The translations under genes and the position numbers were made by a program. Positions 10,166 through 20,631 of a stretch of 35,315 nt of DNA are shown here, piece after piece. The stretch's first letter is position 1, and the number at the start of each line of letters is the position of its first letter. Source of the stretch: Apostichopus californicus (taxonomy: Eukaryota > Echinodermata > Holothuroidea > Aspidochirotida > Stichopodidae); contig JAIPMN010018838.1 in NCBI GenBank assembly GCA_020650975.1, positions 1-35,315 on the forward strand, read 5' to 3'. The notes under the pieces are model-generated. The model searched no databases, was not told where the DNA came from, and saw only the letters and a list, made by a program, of their open reading frames with translations.

Positions 10166-10492
10166 ATCTCAATTGAGAAAGGATGTAACAACTGGTAGAC
10201 TCTGAAACTACATTATGGCTTATAATTTTTATTGGCCCACCCATGGTTTACAACCACAGCGTGCCTTGCTGCCAACATATGTATTCCCTGCTTGGATGAG
10301 TGCAAGAAATCACGACCTTCACCACTACATGCAACAATATCGTCCCAACGACTGGCCATCACATCACAGTGGAGGTAATAGACAAGTAACGGCCCATGCG
10401 ATAGAACAAGCAAAACTTAATAACCAAAGAAGAGCAGAACATGAACGTTCAGCAGCTGGAACATCAAACCCCACTAGGAGTTACCCAGTAAA
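10166..10492 (+). CDS. TENT2: TENT2 first coding exon (5'UTR part plus start codon)
   Basis: The exon starts after acceptor TTGTAG. It has 49 untranslated bases, then ATG at 10215. It encodes residues 1-92 plus two bases of Lys93, ending at donor AA|GTAAGTAT. The N-terminal region is rich in Tyr, Trp, Pro, His and Gln and likely disordered, as in other GLD-2 proteins. This ATG is the first in frame. Confidence 0.9.
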
Positions 10493-13400
10493 GTAAGTAT
10501 TATCTGTGCTTGCTATTGTACAGGTCTTTAATTTTTTAATATTATATATATTAAATATTACACCATTGTTGTTGAGCTTCATAAGACACATGGATTAACT
10601 AGAGTATCGACCATGAAATTTCAATATTTTTGTGGTATTATAGCATCATTTATCATCTCATTTATTTGTTACATTTCACAAATCGGAGAAAATACCTGAA
10701 AAATATGAAACGTTTATAGTGATAGCACTACTTGTACTTATAAAACATAGTTATGATGTGGACAGTCACTAAATTCTTCATACAAATTGTGAGCATAAAG
10801 TAATCATTGTGTACTTGATGCATACCTACCGTACACATATCGATTAGGTTTGTAACTAAAAATTTGGGATACAAGTTCATTTGTTCTATTTTTTTCATTA
10901 ATTGCATTAAAGACATTGCACTAACCGGCAATTGGAAGTTCTTTCAACTTCTTTGTCCAAAGACAACTAGACCATGTAGAAAAATTAAGCAAACAAAATG
11001 CGCCACTGCATTTGTTCCTATTGTGATTTCCTGTTTATGGTGAGCATGGAGGTAATAAATCCCTTGCTTACCAGTGGAAATTGTTTTGGTGAGTAGTGAA
11101 ACAGAAGAAGGTCGATGGAGGAAAATATGGAAGAAGGCACTTGACCTTTGACATTCTCTCATTTATAAAGGCGAAAGTTTACATCCGAGGATGAAGAAGA
11201 TGATGAAAGTGGGGAGACAGTTGCCATCAAGAAGAGCAAGAGGAGTCCAGAACGGAAGCATCATCCATCGTCAAATTCCAGACGTGTTCCTCCTACGGCA
11301 TCCTCGCATCCGGAAGTAGTGGTTTCCAGCGATGACAGCGACGCAGAGCTAGACGACCTCGACAGAGTCATACATCAGAGGAAGCAGGTAAACTGTTCTT
11401 CTTTGCTGGTTTGTAAGTCTTGAATGATGACGTAGGATTCAGCAGCTCTGGTTCTCATTTTCCTCATCACTACTTGAGATTTTTTTTAACATTTGTGATA
11501 ATTGGTAGTACTCATATTCATAATATTCTTTAACCACACATGAATGAAGTATGAGTTTGTACATTGATGAAAACACTCTAAAATTATTCCCTGGGATTTC
11601 TAATTTGTTGTATTCTTTTCATGTGTTATGTTCCTCAAATGTAGTGTAGTGATTGATTATTGGATCGATTGATCAATTGTAACTATCAGTGTGAAGAGCG
11701 TGGTGTCCAATTTCATGACACCCTTTTCTTGTGATAACTTCCCTCAATGTAGTAAACTGATTGATCGATTGATAGATTGATTGATTGATAGATACATTTG
11801 TTACTTATTGATTTAAATATTAGAATGTGTTTTTTCATTTTCCGACAGCTCTCTAGTGAGATATGTGAATATTGCGAGCTTCACGTACAGAAGGAGCCTG
11901 ATTACAATGTTAAGGAAGAGCTACGAAGAAGATTAGAAAACGGTATCAGAGAAGTTTACAGAAGTAAGTACATTAAAGCCTGGGTTTTGTGTTTCATTGT
12001 TACAATTGTAAAGCCATGTACACGTTCAAGGACATTCGGTCGTTTTCCTCACTTGAGTGCCCAGGCTTACGGAGTATTTCTTATGAAAGCTACGAAGAGT
12101 ATTTTGCCTTGATAATGCAAGTTTTTAGTTCTTAGCATAATCACTTGAAGATAATATAACAACTACAGCCCAGAGATTTATAAACAAATGAAGGTAAGAT
12201 ATGGTGGTCCTGGTCTGGAAAAGGGATCTGAATGCTAAAGTTTGTGTACTTTATTGTAGTTTAACTAAATACAATATTGTAAATGTTTTTTATCGTTTAC
12301 TTATATGTGAAATACAGTGCTGTAGAAACTGTTCAATATGTGCTTGGTAAGTTAAGATTGCAAAATCATGTTGTATTTGTAGTGGAGTTCAAATTAATAT
12401 GGAAGAAACAGCTGAGTAGAAAATACAGAATGATATAGATACAAATTGTTGGATTAGGGGATGGTATCAATAAATCCAGGAGCTGTTCAAAAAAACAGAA
12501 CAGAATATTCCAGGGTTTTAGTGTACTATATGTTTGCAATCAAGTTTATTTGTGTGGCAGGATATGGTAACTGGCGAATGCATCAATCTGCTCTAAGTGA
12601 GAGACATAACACAAGCCAGCCGTGCGGGCTACTGTGTTGTTGATCTGGTGTGTTAAATATGTACACGTACTAACTACTGTACACATCTCTGTTGCATCGA
12701 AGAGGTAGTGAAATTTATTCTATGGGGGTCACAAATTTATTCTTGTTTGTTCTCTGTCCCTCTTTCAAGGAAGTGACCTGGTCCTAGTGGGGTCATCTCT
12801 AAACGGGTTTGGTTGCCGTGGTAGCGATGCCGACTTCTGCCTCTTGGTAACATTACAGGAGGTATTACTAATTTTATTTTGTTTATTAGAATTATAGTAG
12901 TTTCCTGTCAACCTGAACAAAAACAACATACCAGAAAAGTCTCCTCTCTTTTCTGGAATCTTTGATAGTGAAATAGCCACTCGTACAAATTTATTGTTGC
13001 CAGATACATATCTTCTTTAAATCCATAATAACCAGAATCTAACGGATCCCTAACTCTTTTTTTGGTATTACTGTGTAGTAAATAATCTGGCAACCATGAC
13101 AATGTATTGCTTGCCTAACTTTACGCCATTCGCAGAGATGGAGTAAATGATAAATTGAATGCACCTTGAGGCTTTAATACTAAAAGTTACAGTTCCTCTA
13201 AGTTAATACATGGGAAGTTTGGCTATAAGAACTTGTTTAAAGCTTGTTACCACGCATTTTCCATTATTTTATTCCATCAGAAATTAAATGTTAATTATTA
13301 TTTAAAAAAAAAAGCTGCATATATGCCAAAGTCATTTATGAACCAGGCAGAGGAAGTGACTAAAACCAAACATGTTTACATCTTCATAATCTTCACTGCA

Positions 13401-16400
13401 TAGCAAAGTGGTTGATTGAGCAACTTTAGTTATTTTTCTTGTAAATGCCTTGACTGGGTTGTGTGGGTTATTGTATCATCCATGATCTAATTCCATTTGA
13501 ACATAGAATAATAATAATTTAATGCAGAACATCAAAGTAAATCATAATAATAATAATATAATTTGAATTTCAGGTAGACCAGAGGCATGATGCTCGTTTT
13601 ATGTTAGATGAAATTCATCAGCATATGAGAGCAAATTTTTGTAAGTATTTGTCACATCTAGCACCTTAAGTGAGAATGGTGGTGAAGGAGGGTGGATGAA
13701 GGTGTGGGGGGGGGGAAGGGGTGGAATCGGGGAGGGACTTTAGTGGGGAAGTTATAAAGAAGTTGGAAAGGTGAGGCACATGAACAAAAGAGCAACTGTA
13801 TTGCCCAACCATTGTCATCAAGAAGCTTTTTCTCTGGTTCACAAAAAGGATCAAATGAAGGTCAAATGTGTTTTAGGATGTCAAAAATGGAACACAAATT
13901 TGCATATATGCATGAAAATAAAACCAGGGAATTATAAATATGAAGAAGTAATGACCATTGTTAAGAGGCAGTAAAATATGTCTAGGCTATAAGGGTTGTT
14001 ATCTTCCATACTTTCTTATGGAACTTGGTGCCCTTCAACAGAACTGACATTTGGGCAATGTTCAAATCAGTTTGGATTCAACTTTTATACTGGTTAATCA
14101 AATTGTGGTGATGTCAAGATGTCATTAACCGAATAAATTTGAAGGCCTACCTGAAGGTTTCCGTCATCGGGAAGATTCTGTCAGTTCATATTTCCACAAA
14201 AACATTTTTTACAGCTGTCCGTAAAATGTGTTTCTGTCTGTCTGTCACAGGACTGAAGTAACTCACACAAGCAAGTTTTATTTCTTAAATTTGATAAATT
14301 TTTTATGCTATTTAATGACTAGGATCTAATAGTAATATCGTTGATGAACTTTGTTACGACTCACTTTTCAGTCCAGCAAATTCAAAAAGTCATTTTTTGG
14401 AAATTCTGATAGTTGCACTTTTAGCATATGACTAGTATAAATTATACAGAAAAAGTCTCTAAGCCGCAAAAACGTTACGAATCAGAATACGATCATTAAT
14501 TTATTTACTACTTGACATTTCTCATAATTTTATTTTGAAATCAATATCATCATATCCAGTGTGGTTTGCATCTGTATTTGCGTATATGAAACCACAAAAC
14601 TGTAGAAACATATAAATCTCTGTCGATGAATTTCCTTCACAGCAAATCAAATTTTAATTTGTGGTAGCAGAGCAGATCTGTTGCAATTAATTATTAATTA
14701 ATTATCAACATAAAATACTCACTGCCACTCTTTTGTCTTTACCCTTTGCAGCATATGTATGGAAGTCCTGCGTCATTTATGCAAAAGTTCCAATCATGAG
14801 ATTTACAGACAGAATAACGTGAGTGATGCAAATGTCATTTTTACAATCAAAATTAATATGAAAAACTGCGTTTTGTTGAAAGCAAAGTGAAGAGTCACAG
14901 AACTGACTTCTATCAGGGTCGCAAGTGTTTCTGTGATGCAACCGGCCAAATTTGCGGCCAGATTGGTCGGGAAAAATACCACATACAAATTTGCTGTTAT
15001 GTTATGATGGTTTGACCCTGTATATGTGGGTATGTGGGAATTAAGTGGGTTTTCAACTCGTTGGGGTGGTTTTCTTAAACGTGGTAAAAAAATTCCAATT
15101 TCCACCGATGCCTAGGCCCGTATGCATCATTGAGTCCAAGTGTGCAACATGAAATGGTTAAAAAAAAAAATCTTTGGGGAATTTAACAAATTTCCAGCTA
15201 CTTTTTCTCTTAAATTTGTAGGCCATTAAAGAAACTCCAAAATGCTGTTTGGCAGAAGCTTTCATGTTCCTCCGGCCTATGACATTTAAAAAAAGCAAAA
15301 TTTGATATTGTTGGCATTTAAAATGGCAGAGTTGGCTTCTGTAACACTCAACATGAGAGTGGGACTCTGCTTAGTAGAATCTGTGCTTTGCATTCACAGT
15401 TTAGCTGTTAAACTTAATATTGTTTAACAAACATAAAATAAGTTTTAAAGTATATATAAAAAAAAACAATTGTTTAAAAGTTCAAAACATTTGAAATGTT
15501 CCTATCCCTACCACTTTATAATTTTACTTTTCAGATAAACGCATCCCTTCTGATTCAAGAAGGGTGTGAATGTATAAAGCAGTTTCGTATCCCGATACTG
15601 ATTTGAAGCTCAGCTTCTTGTATATATATATTCATATATTTATCATATTAAATCAACCCTCTAGATATGACAACTTTCAGAACTTCGATCACTCGGACGA
15701 CATTTAATATTTCTTATTTGAATCACTGTGATAGTTTCTGCTTTTGTTCTCTTCACAGTGGTATAGAATGTGACATCAATATTAACAATATAACAGTGAG
15801 TGAACTTTATGTTTTACAATGCATTGTAAATTTGCTACAACTGTTAGATTTGTTGTTCAATTGTTGACTCAGTAATAAATCATTTGCCCTCGTTTCATAT
15901 CAGTGGCACGTAAACCAGTCCATAATATTTTACATACTCTGTTTGTGGTTTAGATTATGATTCTTTCACTTGGTGCATAAAAATGACTTTTTGTTTTCAT
16001 AATCGACGATGAAAAATTGCAGCTACTGGGCACGTTTTGCCAAAACCTTTCTGACTTTTCGTATCTCAAAACTGGTCAAAGTGTGAACTGGGAAAACATA
16101 TTTCGTATTTGATATTGCCAGGTTTGCAAGAACTAACATTAACTCCCTTCAAACAGTTAGTGTGTTTCTTTTCTAACAATCCGATGTTTTTTGCTCTTGA
16201 AGACAAAATTTGTTACAAAGTCTTTAGTTCCCATTTAGCTTATTAACAGCTACCTGTTTGAAACAAACTTCCAAATGAATCAGACCTTGTATCAAGAAAT
16301 GTTTTGGCTTATGCAAATAGTTGTCCCTCCTTTTGATTATTTACAGGGAATTCGAAATACGCACTTACTACAGGCCTACTCCAAAGGTAAGTCATTTATC

Positions 16401-19400
16401 ATACTGGTGTGATAATGGTATTATGAATGAAGGTGAGACATTTGTCCATATTTTCTTCAGGAAAAATTGTGTATATCTCGCCGCAAGTTGACCTACAGTT
16501 TCAGATCCACTTAATGAAAAAAAAATGTAATAATACCAAAAGAATTTGTAAAAGAATACTTTGGAAACACGTTTTCATTGTATGTGCACATGTGTATCTG
16601 CACATTGTCAGGCGCGTAGCCAGGAATTTGCCAAGGGAGGGGCGAAACTGTTGGCAAATTATCAGAGCCGTAGATACGGCATTGCAAACTATCTAAGCGT
16701 AGCGCCACCATGATTGGCGCGAAGCATACAAGAAAATTTTGGCTGAAAATGCCTCCCAGATCGCTGGAAATGGCACTTCCCAGGCTTTATGAGTTGCATC
16801 TTAGCATTTTCTCTTTTGAAATTACTAGCGATATCATAAAAACATTAAAAAAAAAATTAAGAAAAATGCTCAAGGGGGGGCGGCTGCCCCCTTCGTCCCC
16901 CCCTTGGCTACGCGCCTGCACATTGTATGTGCACATGTGAAAATGTGCACATTTATGTGCACATGGGTTTTGGTCATCAGCATTATATTGAGGTGAATGT
17001 GACCTGCAGTGGTTGCAGTGTTCTGGTCATACTGGAAGAAGGGAGAGGAAGGCTGGTGAGGTACAATATAGGTTTTATTATCATCAGGTATAACCTCATT
17101 CATTAATCTGAATAAATCAATCAAAACTTCAATATATTGAATGATCCTATAGTGATACCTGTTTTCCCTCACTAAGTTACTAGATCACAGGTAAAAATTA
17201 CCCAGGAAGTAAGGACATAAAGGTAAAACATTACGCAGGAAGTAAGGACATAAAACGTTTAATAACCTTCGTTGATGACTCAAGATGATCTTAAGAAAAA
17301 TGAAGATTGCAGAAGAATCTTTGTACTTGGTGCAAGATCCAAATTGTGTTTGTCTTTTACATGATTTTTCATGAACCTGATCGACTTTTCTTAATTTGTA
17401 TTTCAAGTGGACAGGCGTGTGGTTCCTCTAGTACTATGGATCAAATACTGGGCTAAATCAAACCAGATAAACGACGCCAGTCAGGGAACGCTGTCGTCAT
17501 ACTCTTTGGTTCTATTAGTGTTGCATTATCTACAAGGTAAGATTTGTTCTTTATTCAGCCTTCAGTAAAAATCAAAACAAAATATCTAATTAAATATACA
17601 GTTAATTAAATGTACATTTAATTAAAGTACATTTATTTAAAGTACATGGAAGTTATGCCTACTTCTACTCATATCTCAGTTTATTGCAGACTGATTGGAA
17701 CACTGTGCAGTCTTCTGTATATTAAACTGGTCTATCATAAGTATTAACTTAATTTTAATATATTTCCTTTTCAGATATATGTTCCCCTCCAGTCATTCCT
17801 AGCCTACAAGAGAGTTATCCAGTAAGTGTTGTTTAACTTATACTGTACATTGATGTATTGATGTAGATATACTGTATGATATACTCTATGATGTAGATAT
17901 ACTGCAGCATTGATGTAGATTCTATCAAGAAAGAAAAAAAGACTTGATAAAGGAAAAGGTCCCACGTATCTCTACCTGTATATCACTGTCATTTATGTGC
18001 ATGCACCTTAATTGCCTGCATGTAACTCTGAGTTACCTGCATATTCATGCTAAGTTACCTGCATGTGTCACCTGGGTGGCATGTTCCTACTGTTAGTACC
18101 TACATGTCACTGAGTAAAAAATATATGCACCCTGTGTGTTACTCTGAGTTACCTGCATATCATGCTAAGTTACCTGCATGTGTCACTTGGTGGCATGTTT
18201 CTACTGTCAGTTACCTGCATTTCACTCTGAGTAATGTACATCATAGACAACATGTAACTCTGAGTAACCTGAATGTGTACCTGCATTTGTCTATGGCACT
18301 CTAAAAAACTAGCATGTCAACCTTTGTTACCAACATGTCCCTGTTTTACCTACATGTCCCTGTGTTACCTGCATGTCCTCTGTTACCCTGTGAGTAAGCT
18401 ACATCATAAGCTAAACTTAACTGTCAGTTTTCCCGAGTCGCCTGCATGAGAATTTTAGCAAACTGCATGCCACTGAACAACCTACATGTAATGTGTAAGT
18501 AATTTAAATGACACTCGTATTAAACCTGCATACTACTCTTAGTTACCTGCAGGCAAGCCTGCATTACCTGCATATTAATCGAGTATCAGAATGGGAATCT
18601 CTTACCCGCTGTTTTGCTACAAACCAGGTATATATCGTCACCCATATCATTCAAACCCTCACCAGAATGCAGAAATCTTTCAACAACAAAAAAATCTTTT
18701 AAGCCAAAATGTTTTGCAGTTTGTCATATAAAAAAAACTGCATTTACGATCAATTCCTGATTCATTTTCGATATCGTGATACATCTACGACTCCCTGATT
18801 TAATGCAACAGCAAAAAGTCAACTTTTTGTATTCTCAATCATTTTTTTCTGGACCTGGAAAGCAGTTGTTGATTCGCATCAAATGTACTGTTCTCACTTT
18901 ACTCAGATCATTACCTTATATATTATTTTAGTTTTTGTATTTTTTATTTTGCAGGATACCTTCAACCCCCATCAAGACATACTAAGAATACATGCATCTT
19001 TGAATGGCCGCATCTTGGAGCCGGCCATCCGGTTCAAGTCCAGGAACACAGAAAGCCTTGGAGAACTCCTGATGGGCTTCTTCAAGCACGTCGCATTTTT
19101 CAATTTTAAGAAAAATATAATCAGCGTTCGAATAGGATCGCATTTTAGTTTAATCAACAGCTGGAGACCGCAGTTAATCCACATTGAAGGTAAGAGTAGA
19201 CTAGTCTAGACTGAAGTATATAGGTGTTGGTTTACACATTCTGCAACAAATTGTGGCAAATGCACCTACCGTTTTGAAGATGTCAAATTTAAAATATAAA
19301 TATTAAATTTTGTACTGTTTTTAAGACATACAATTTGTTACCATTTCAAAACTTTTTTTCAAGAATTTAAGTCATTGTTGAAACGAGAACTATCACAAAT

Positions 19401-19837
19401 GGCATGCAAGTGTCTCCTCAAAGGAGCAAAATAGACTTATTCCCCGAATTCTGTGAGGATCAATCTCAGTTTGTTATCTCCTTTCAGAGCCCTTTGAGAA
19501 GATGAACGTTGCCAGAGCGGTTCACAAACTCAACCGATTTCAAGACATCGTCCACAAATTCAAGCAGGCTCACGAGACCCTGAGGGACGACCCCAGGTGT
19601 TATCTGGACGACCTTCTGTCCCTCGATAAACAGAAACCGGGCAAGAAGCAGAAGACCAAACGACAAAAAATCAAGGATGCCTTGAATTACATCAAAAAGA
19701 AAGAGAGCAAAGTGAAGAACTTGATATCGTTTGGATCCTCACAGAGAGAGAAAGCCAAGAGGGAAAACGATCTTCACGGTTCCGGCCAGAACTCAAAGAA
19801 CGACAGCGGTCCCAAGATCAAATGGGTTAAGAGATAA
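10215..19837 (+). CDS. TENT2: GLD-2 type cytoplasmic poly(A) polymerase (TENT2/PAPD4)
   Basis: Adds non-templated adenosines to 3' ends of mRNAs and some miRNAs in the cytoplasm, usually recruited by RNA-binding partners such as CPEB or GLD-3, because the family has no RNA-recognition motif. Twelve coding exons (10215-10492, 11171-11387, 11849-11963, 12770-12861, 13574-13640, 14752-14818, 15759-15795, 16347-16386, 17408-17536, 17775-17821, 18955-19189, 19488-19837) total 1674 nt, giving 557 residues with every junction in frame. Residues 1-165 are low-complexity with an acidic stretch after KRKF. The nucleotidyltransferase motif GSSLNGFGCRGSDAD holds Asp223 and Asp225. The third catalytic Asp is Asp284 in GIECDININN. 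GIRNTHLLQAY, NDASQGTLSSYSLVLLVLHY and the PAP-associated segment SLGELLMGFFKH (397-408) follow. EPFEKMNVARAVHK closes the core. A lysine-rich tail (about 489-557) is longer than I recall in vertebrates. Human TENT2 has 484 residues. Confidence 0.97.
10500..11170 (+). other. TENT2 intron after first coding exon
   Basis: AT-rich intron closing with CATTCTCTCATTTATAAAG. No nested gene was seen. Confidence 0.8.
11171..11387 (+). CDS. TENT2: TENT2 second coding exon (acidic linker)
   Basis: Encodes residues 93-165. A KRKF basic patch is followed by TSEDEEDDES, then a KKSKRSPERKHH basic segment that could act as a nuclear localisation signal, then an acidic VVSSDDSDAELDDLDRV. It ends at donor CAG|GTAAAC in phase 0. 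The region is probably disordered and poorly conserved. Confidence 0.9.
11750..11797 (+). repeat. GATT/GATA microsatellite in TENT2 intron
   Basis: Runs of GATTGATC, GATTGATA and GATTGATT, with a related short patch at 11648-11680. Confidence 0.8.
11849..11963 (+). CDS. TENT2: TENT2 third coding exon
   Basis: Encodes residues 166-203 (LSSEICEYCELHVQKEPDYN onward), the helix before the catalytic domain. Acceptor CATTTTCCGACAG, donor AGAA|GTAAGT, phase 1. Confidence 0.94.
11964..12769 (+). other. TENT2 intron before catalytic exon
   Basis: AT-rich intron ending TCTGTCCCTCTTTCAAG. Short open frames in it have no support as exons. Confidence 0.8.
12770..12861 (+). CDS. TENT2: TENT2 catalytic exon with GSS...DAD motif
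   Basis: Encodes residues 204-234, including LVGSSLNGFGCRGSDADFCL. The Gly-Ser pair and the two metal-binding Asp residues (223, 225) of the DNA polymerase beta-like nucleotidyltransferase fold are intact, so the enzyme should be active. I chose donor GAG|GTATTA over the internal CTTG|GTAACA because it keeps the frame and the family's length after the motif. Confidence 0.95.
12862..13573 (+). other. TENT2 intron after catalytic exon
   Basis: Contains an ATA/AAT-rich run near 13507-13565. No exon is supported. Confidence 0.8.
13574..13640 (+). CDS. TENT2: TENT2 coding exon, residues 235-256
   Basis: Encodes VDQRHDARFMLDEIHQHMRA and ANF, the helix after the first catalytic strand. Acceptor TTGAATTTCAG, donor TTTT|GTAAGT, phase 1. 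Confidence 0.9.
13641..14751 (+). other. TENT2 intron
   Basis: About 1.1 kb, with a G-rich patch near 13675-13740 and an AATTAATTATTAATTAATTA stretch near 14687. No exon is supported. Confidence 0.8.
14752..14818 (+). CDS. TENT2: TENT2 coding exon, residues 257-278
   Basis: Encodes SYVWKSCVIYAKVPIMRFTD and RIT. The AKVPIMRF strand leads into the third catalytic aspartate and is strongly conserved in GLD-2. Acceptor CCCTTTGCAG, donor AAC|GTGAGT, phase 2. Confidence 0.95.
14819..15758 (+). other. TENT2 intron
   Basis: AT-rich, with A-runs at 15160 and 15460 and a TATATA run near 15620. The minus-strand open frame near 14803-15105 has no ATG-supported gene character. Confidence 0.8.
15759..15795 (+). 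CDS. TENT2: TENT2 microexon with third catalytic Asp
   Basis: This 37-nt exon encodes TGIECDININNIT, where Asp284 is the third metal ligand (EFDLN in vertebrates). Acceptor TTCTCTTCACAG, donor ACA|GTGAGT, phase 0. Skipping it would shift the frame and remove a catalytic residue. Confidence 0.95.
15796..16346 (+). other. TENT2 intron
   Basis: No feature seen beyond the splice sites (acceptor TTGATTATTTACAG). Confidence 0.8.
16347..16386 (+). CDS. TENT2: TENT2 microexon GIRNTHLLQAYSK
   Basis: This 40-nt exon encodes residues 292-304. The GIRNT-LL motif is conserved in GLD-2 proteins. Donor AAAG|GTAAGT, phase 1. Confidence 0.95.
16609..16918 (+). mobile_element. hAT-type MITE, copy 2, in TENT2 intron
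   Basis: This 310-bp element begins CAGGCGCGTAGCCA and ends TGGCTACGCGCCTG, a 14-bp perfect inverted terminal repeat. It is flanked by perfect 8-bp direct repeats, CACATTGT, at 16601-16608 and 16919-16926. Its body is the reverse complement of copy 1 with few changes, which points to fairly recent activity. It lies between the exons ending 16386 and starting 17408, in an intron, so it should not affect the protein. Confidence 0.94.
16927..17407 (+). other. Remainder of TENT2 intron after MITE
   Basis: Begins with TGTGCACATG-type short repeats (16575-16965, on both sides of the MITE), then ordinary AT-rich intron ending TTGTATTTCAAG. Confidence 0.75.
17408..17536 (+). CDS. TENT2: TENT2 central-domain exon
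   Basis: Encodes residues 305-347: VDRRVVPLVLWIKYWAKSNQ, INDASQGTLSSYSLVLLVLH and YLQ. This is the most conserved part of the central domain in the family. It contributes to nucleotide and RNA 3'-end binding. Donor CAAG|GTAAGA, phase 1. Confidence 0.96.
17588..17650 (+). repeat. TTAATTAAA-GTACAT short tandem repeat
   Basis: Several units of TTAATTAAATGTACAT and close variants, AT-rich, inside an intron. Confidence 0.7.
17775..17821 (+). CDS. TENT2: TENT2 small exon, residues 348-363
   Basis: Encodes DICSPPVIPSLQESYP, matching the Pro-rich PILPSLQ turn of GLD-2. Acceptor TTTCCTTTTCAG, donor CCA|GTAAGT, phase 0. Confidence 0.94.
17975..18577 (+). repeat. Degenerate minisatellite of GAGTTACCTGCATGT in TENT2 intron
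   Basis: The core CTGAGTTACCTGCATGT recurs more than a dozen times with spacing of roughly 20-35 bp and many substitutions. A larger unit with AAGTTACCTGCATGTGTCAC plus TGGCATGTT occurs near 18053 and 18166. The array fills about 600 bp of the intron before the exon at 18955. Confidence 0.85.
18955..19189 (+). CDS. TENT2: TENT2 exon with PAP-associated domain
   Basis: Encodes residues 364-441. ESLGELLMGFFKHVAFFNF matches the PAP/25A-associated motif (NLGDLLLGFLKYY in vertebrates). The preceding segment (LRIHASLNGRILEPAIRF) is more divergent. Acceptor TATTTTGCAG, donor GAAG|GTAAGA, phase 1. Confidence 0.95.
19488..19837 (+). CDS. TENT2: TENT2 last coding exon with basic tail
   Basis: Encodes residues 442-557 and TAA at 19835-19837. 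EPFEKMNVARAVHKLNRFQ closes the conserved core. From about residue 489 comes a lysine-rich tail (KQKPGKKQKTKRQKIKD, YIKKKESKVK) ending KIKWVKR. The tail has no motif I know. It may add RNA affinity or a nuclear signal. Confidence 0.95.
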
Positions 19838-20344
19838 CAGGGCTGTGTGTATGTAGGGGGGGGGGGGGTATCAGCTCATTTTATCCTTGGATGTCTGATT
19901 CATGACGAGGTTAGGACAAAACACTGCCCTTAGCCAATCAGGTCCCTGAAACAGGAGTAGGCCATGAAGACACAGGTGGTTATGTCATGAAAGCAATTTT
20001 TAACTGAGGAACCGGTGGGATGGAATGTTTTCCTGGAACTTTCACGGTGATGTAGGAGGGTGTACAGGGGGCCAGGGGGGCACTCGCTCCCCTCCCCAAT
20101 TTTTTCCCAGACCTTGAGTTGACTTTTTCATCCAATTTGTTTGGTACTTTGGTTGGTTATGCCACAGCAATACTGACACTCTGCGATACTCTAATACTCA
20201 TTCATAAAGTCATTACAAAGGCTGTAAAAACGATCAACCCACTGTGAGGATTCTTACTTAATTCCATTTGTTACTTCTCATGTCGCTTAATAAATCTGGC
20301 AACACTTTCTTATGCAGATAGCATAAATTACATTTTCAAATAAA
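19838..20344 (+). other. TENT2 3'UTR with candidate poly(A) signals
   Basis: Starts with a run of 13 G at 19856-19868. AATAAA hexamers occur at 20289-20294 and 20339-20344, either of which could direct cleavage. The transcript end is inferred from these and not from any other signal. Confidence 0.5.
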
Positions 20345-20383
20345 CAACTAGTACTGGGAATTAACCTACAAACATTTGCACCA

Positions 20384-20631
20384 TATGTATGTATGTATGT
20401 ATGTATTTTAGATCCTCCTGCAAGCAGGAACTTGCGAAGAAGCCTCATTGGCTTATCAAAACCGCAAGCTGACCGAAGTCAGTATCTTAGATTTATATTT
20501 AACGTCCATGATTATCAATCGTCAATTGTCAACAACTCTGTAACTGGACGACATACTTTAATCTTGGAGTGACTCAAACTCGGGACCTTATGATTGAAAG
20601 ACACCGGCGTTAACCACTGAGCTAACACTCC
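20384..20631 (-). repeat. tRNA-derived SINE, full-length-like copy
   Basis: On the minus strand the element begins with a tRNA-like head (20631-20566). It has GGAGTG paired with a matching CACTCC end, an A box GTTAGCTCAGTGGTTAA and a B-box-like GAGTTTGAGTC. A unique body of about 160 bases follows, and the element ends in (ATAC)n at about 20401-20385. This is the architecture of a tRNA SINE transcribed by RNA polymerase III. A second copy of the body and tail lies at 27572-27710 in the same orientation. The head is not a working tRNA, because its anticodon arm and TPsiC arm are degraded. Confidence 0.85.

Noticed and set aside
6131..10214. A compact bidirectional promoter shared by FXN and TENT2
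   Set aside because: The coding starts are about 4 kb apart, with repeats and a MITE between. Divergent order alone does not show a shared promoter.
17975..18577. CRISPR array
   Set aside because: The repeats are degenerate, irregularly spaced and without unique spacers, and they sit in an animal intron.
20566..20631. A tRNA gene
   Set aside because: The acceptor ends and A box look right, but the anticodon and TPsiC arms do not fold properly, and the sequence continues into a SINE body with an ATAC tail.
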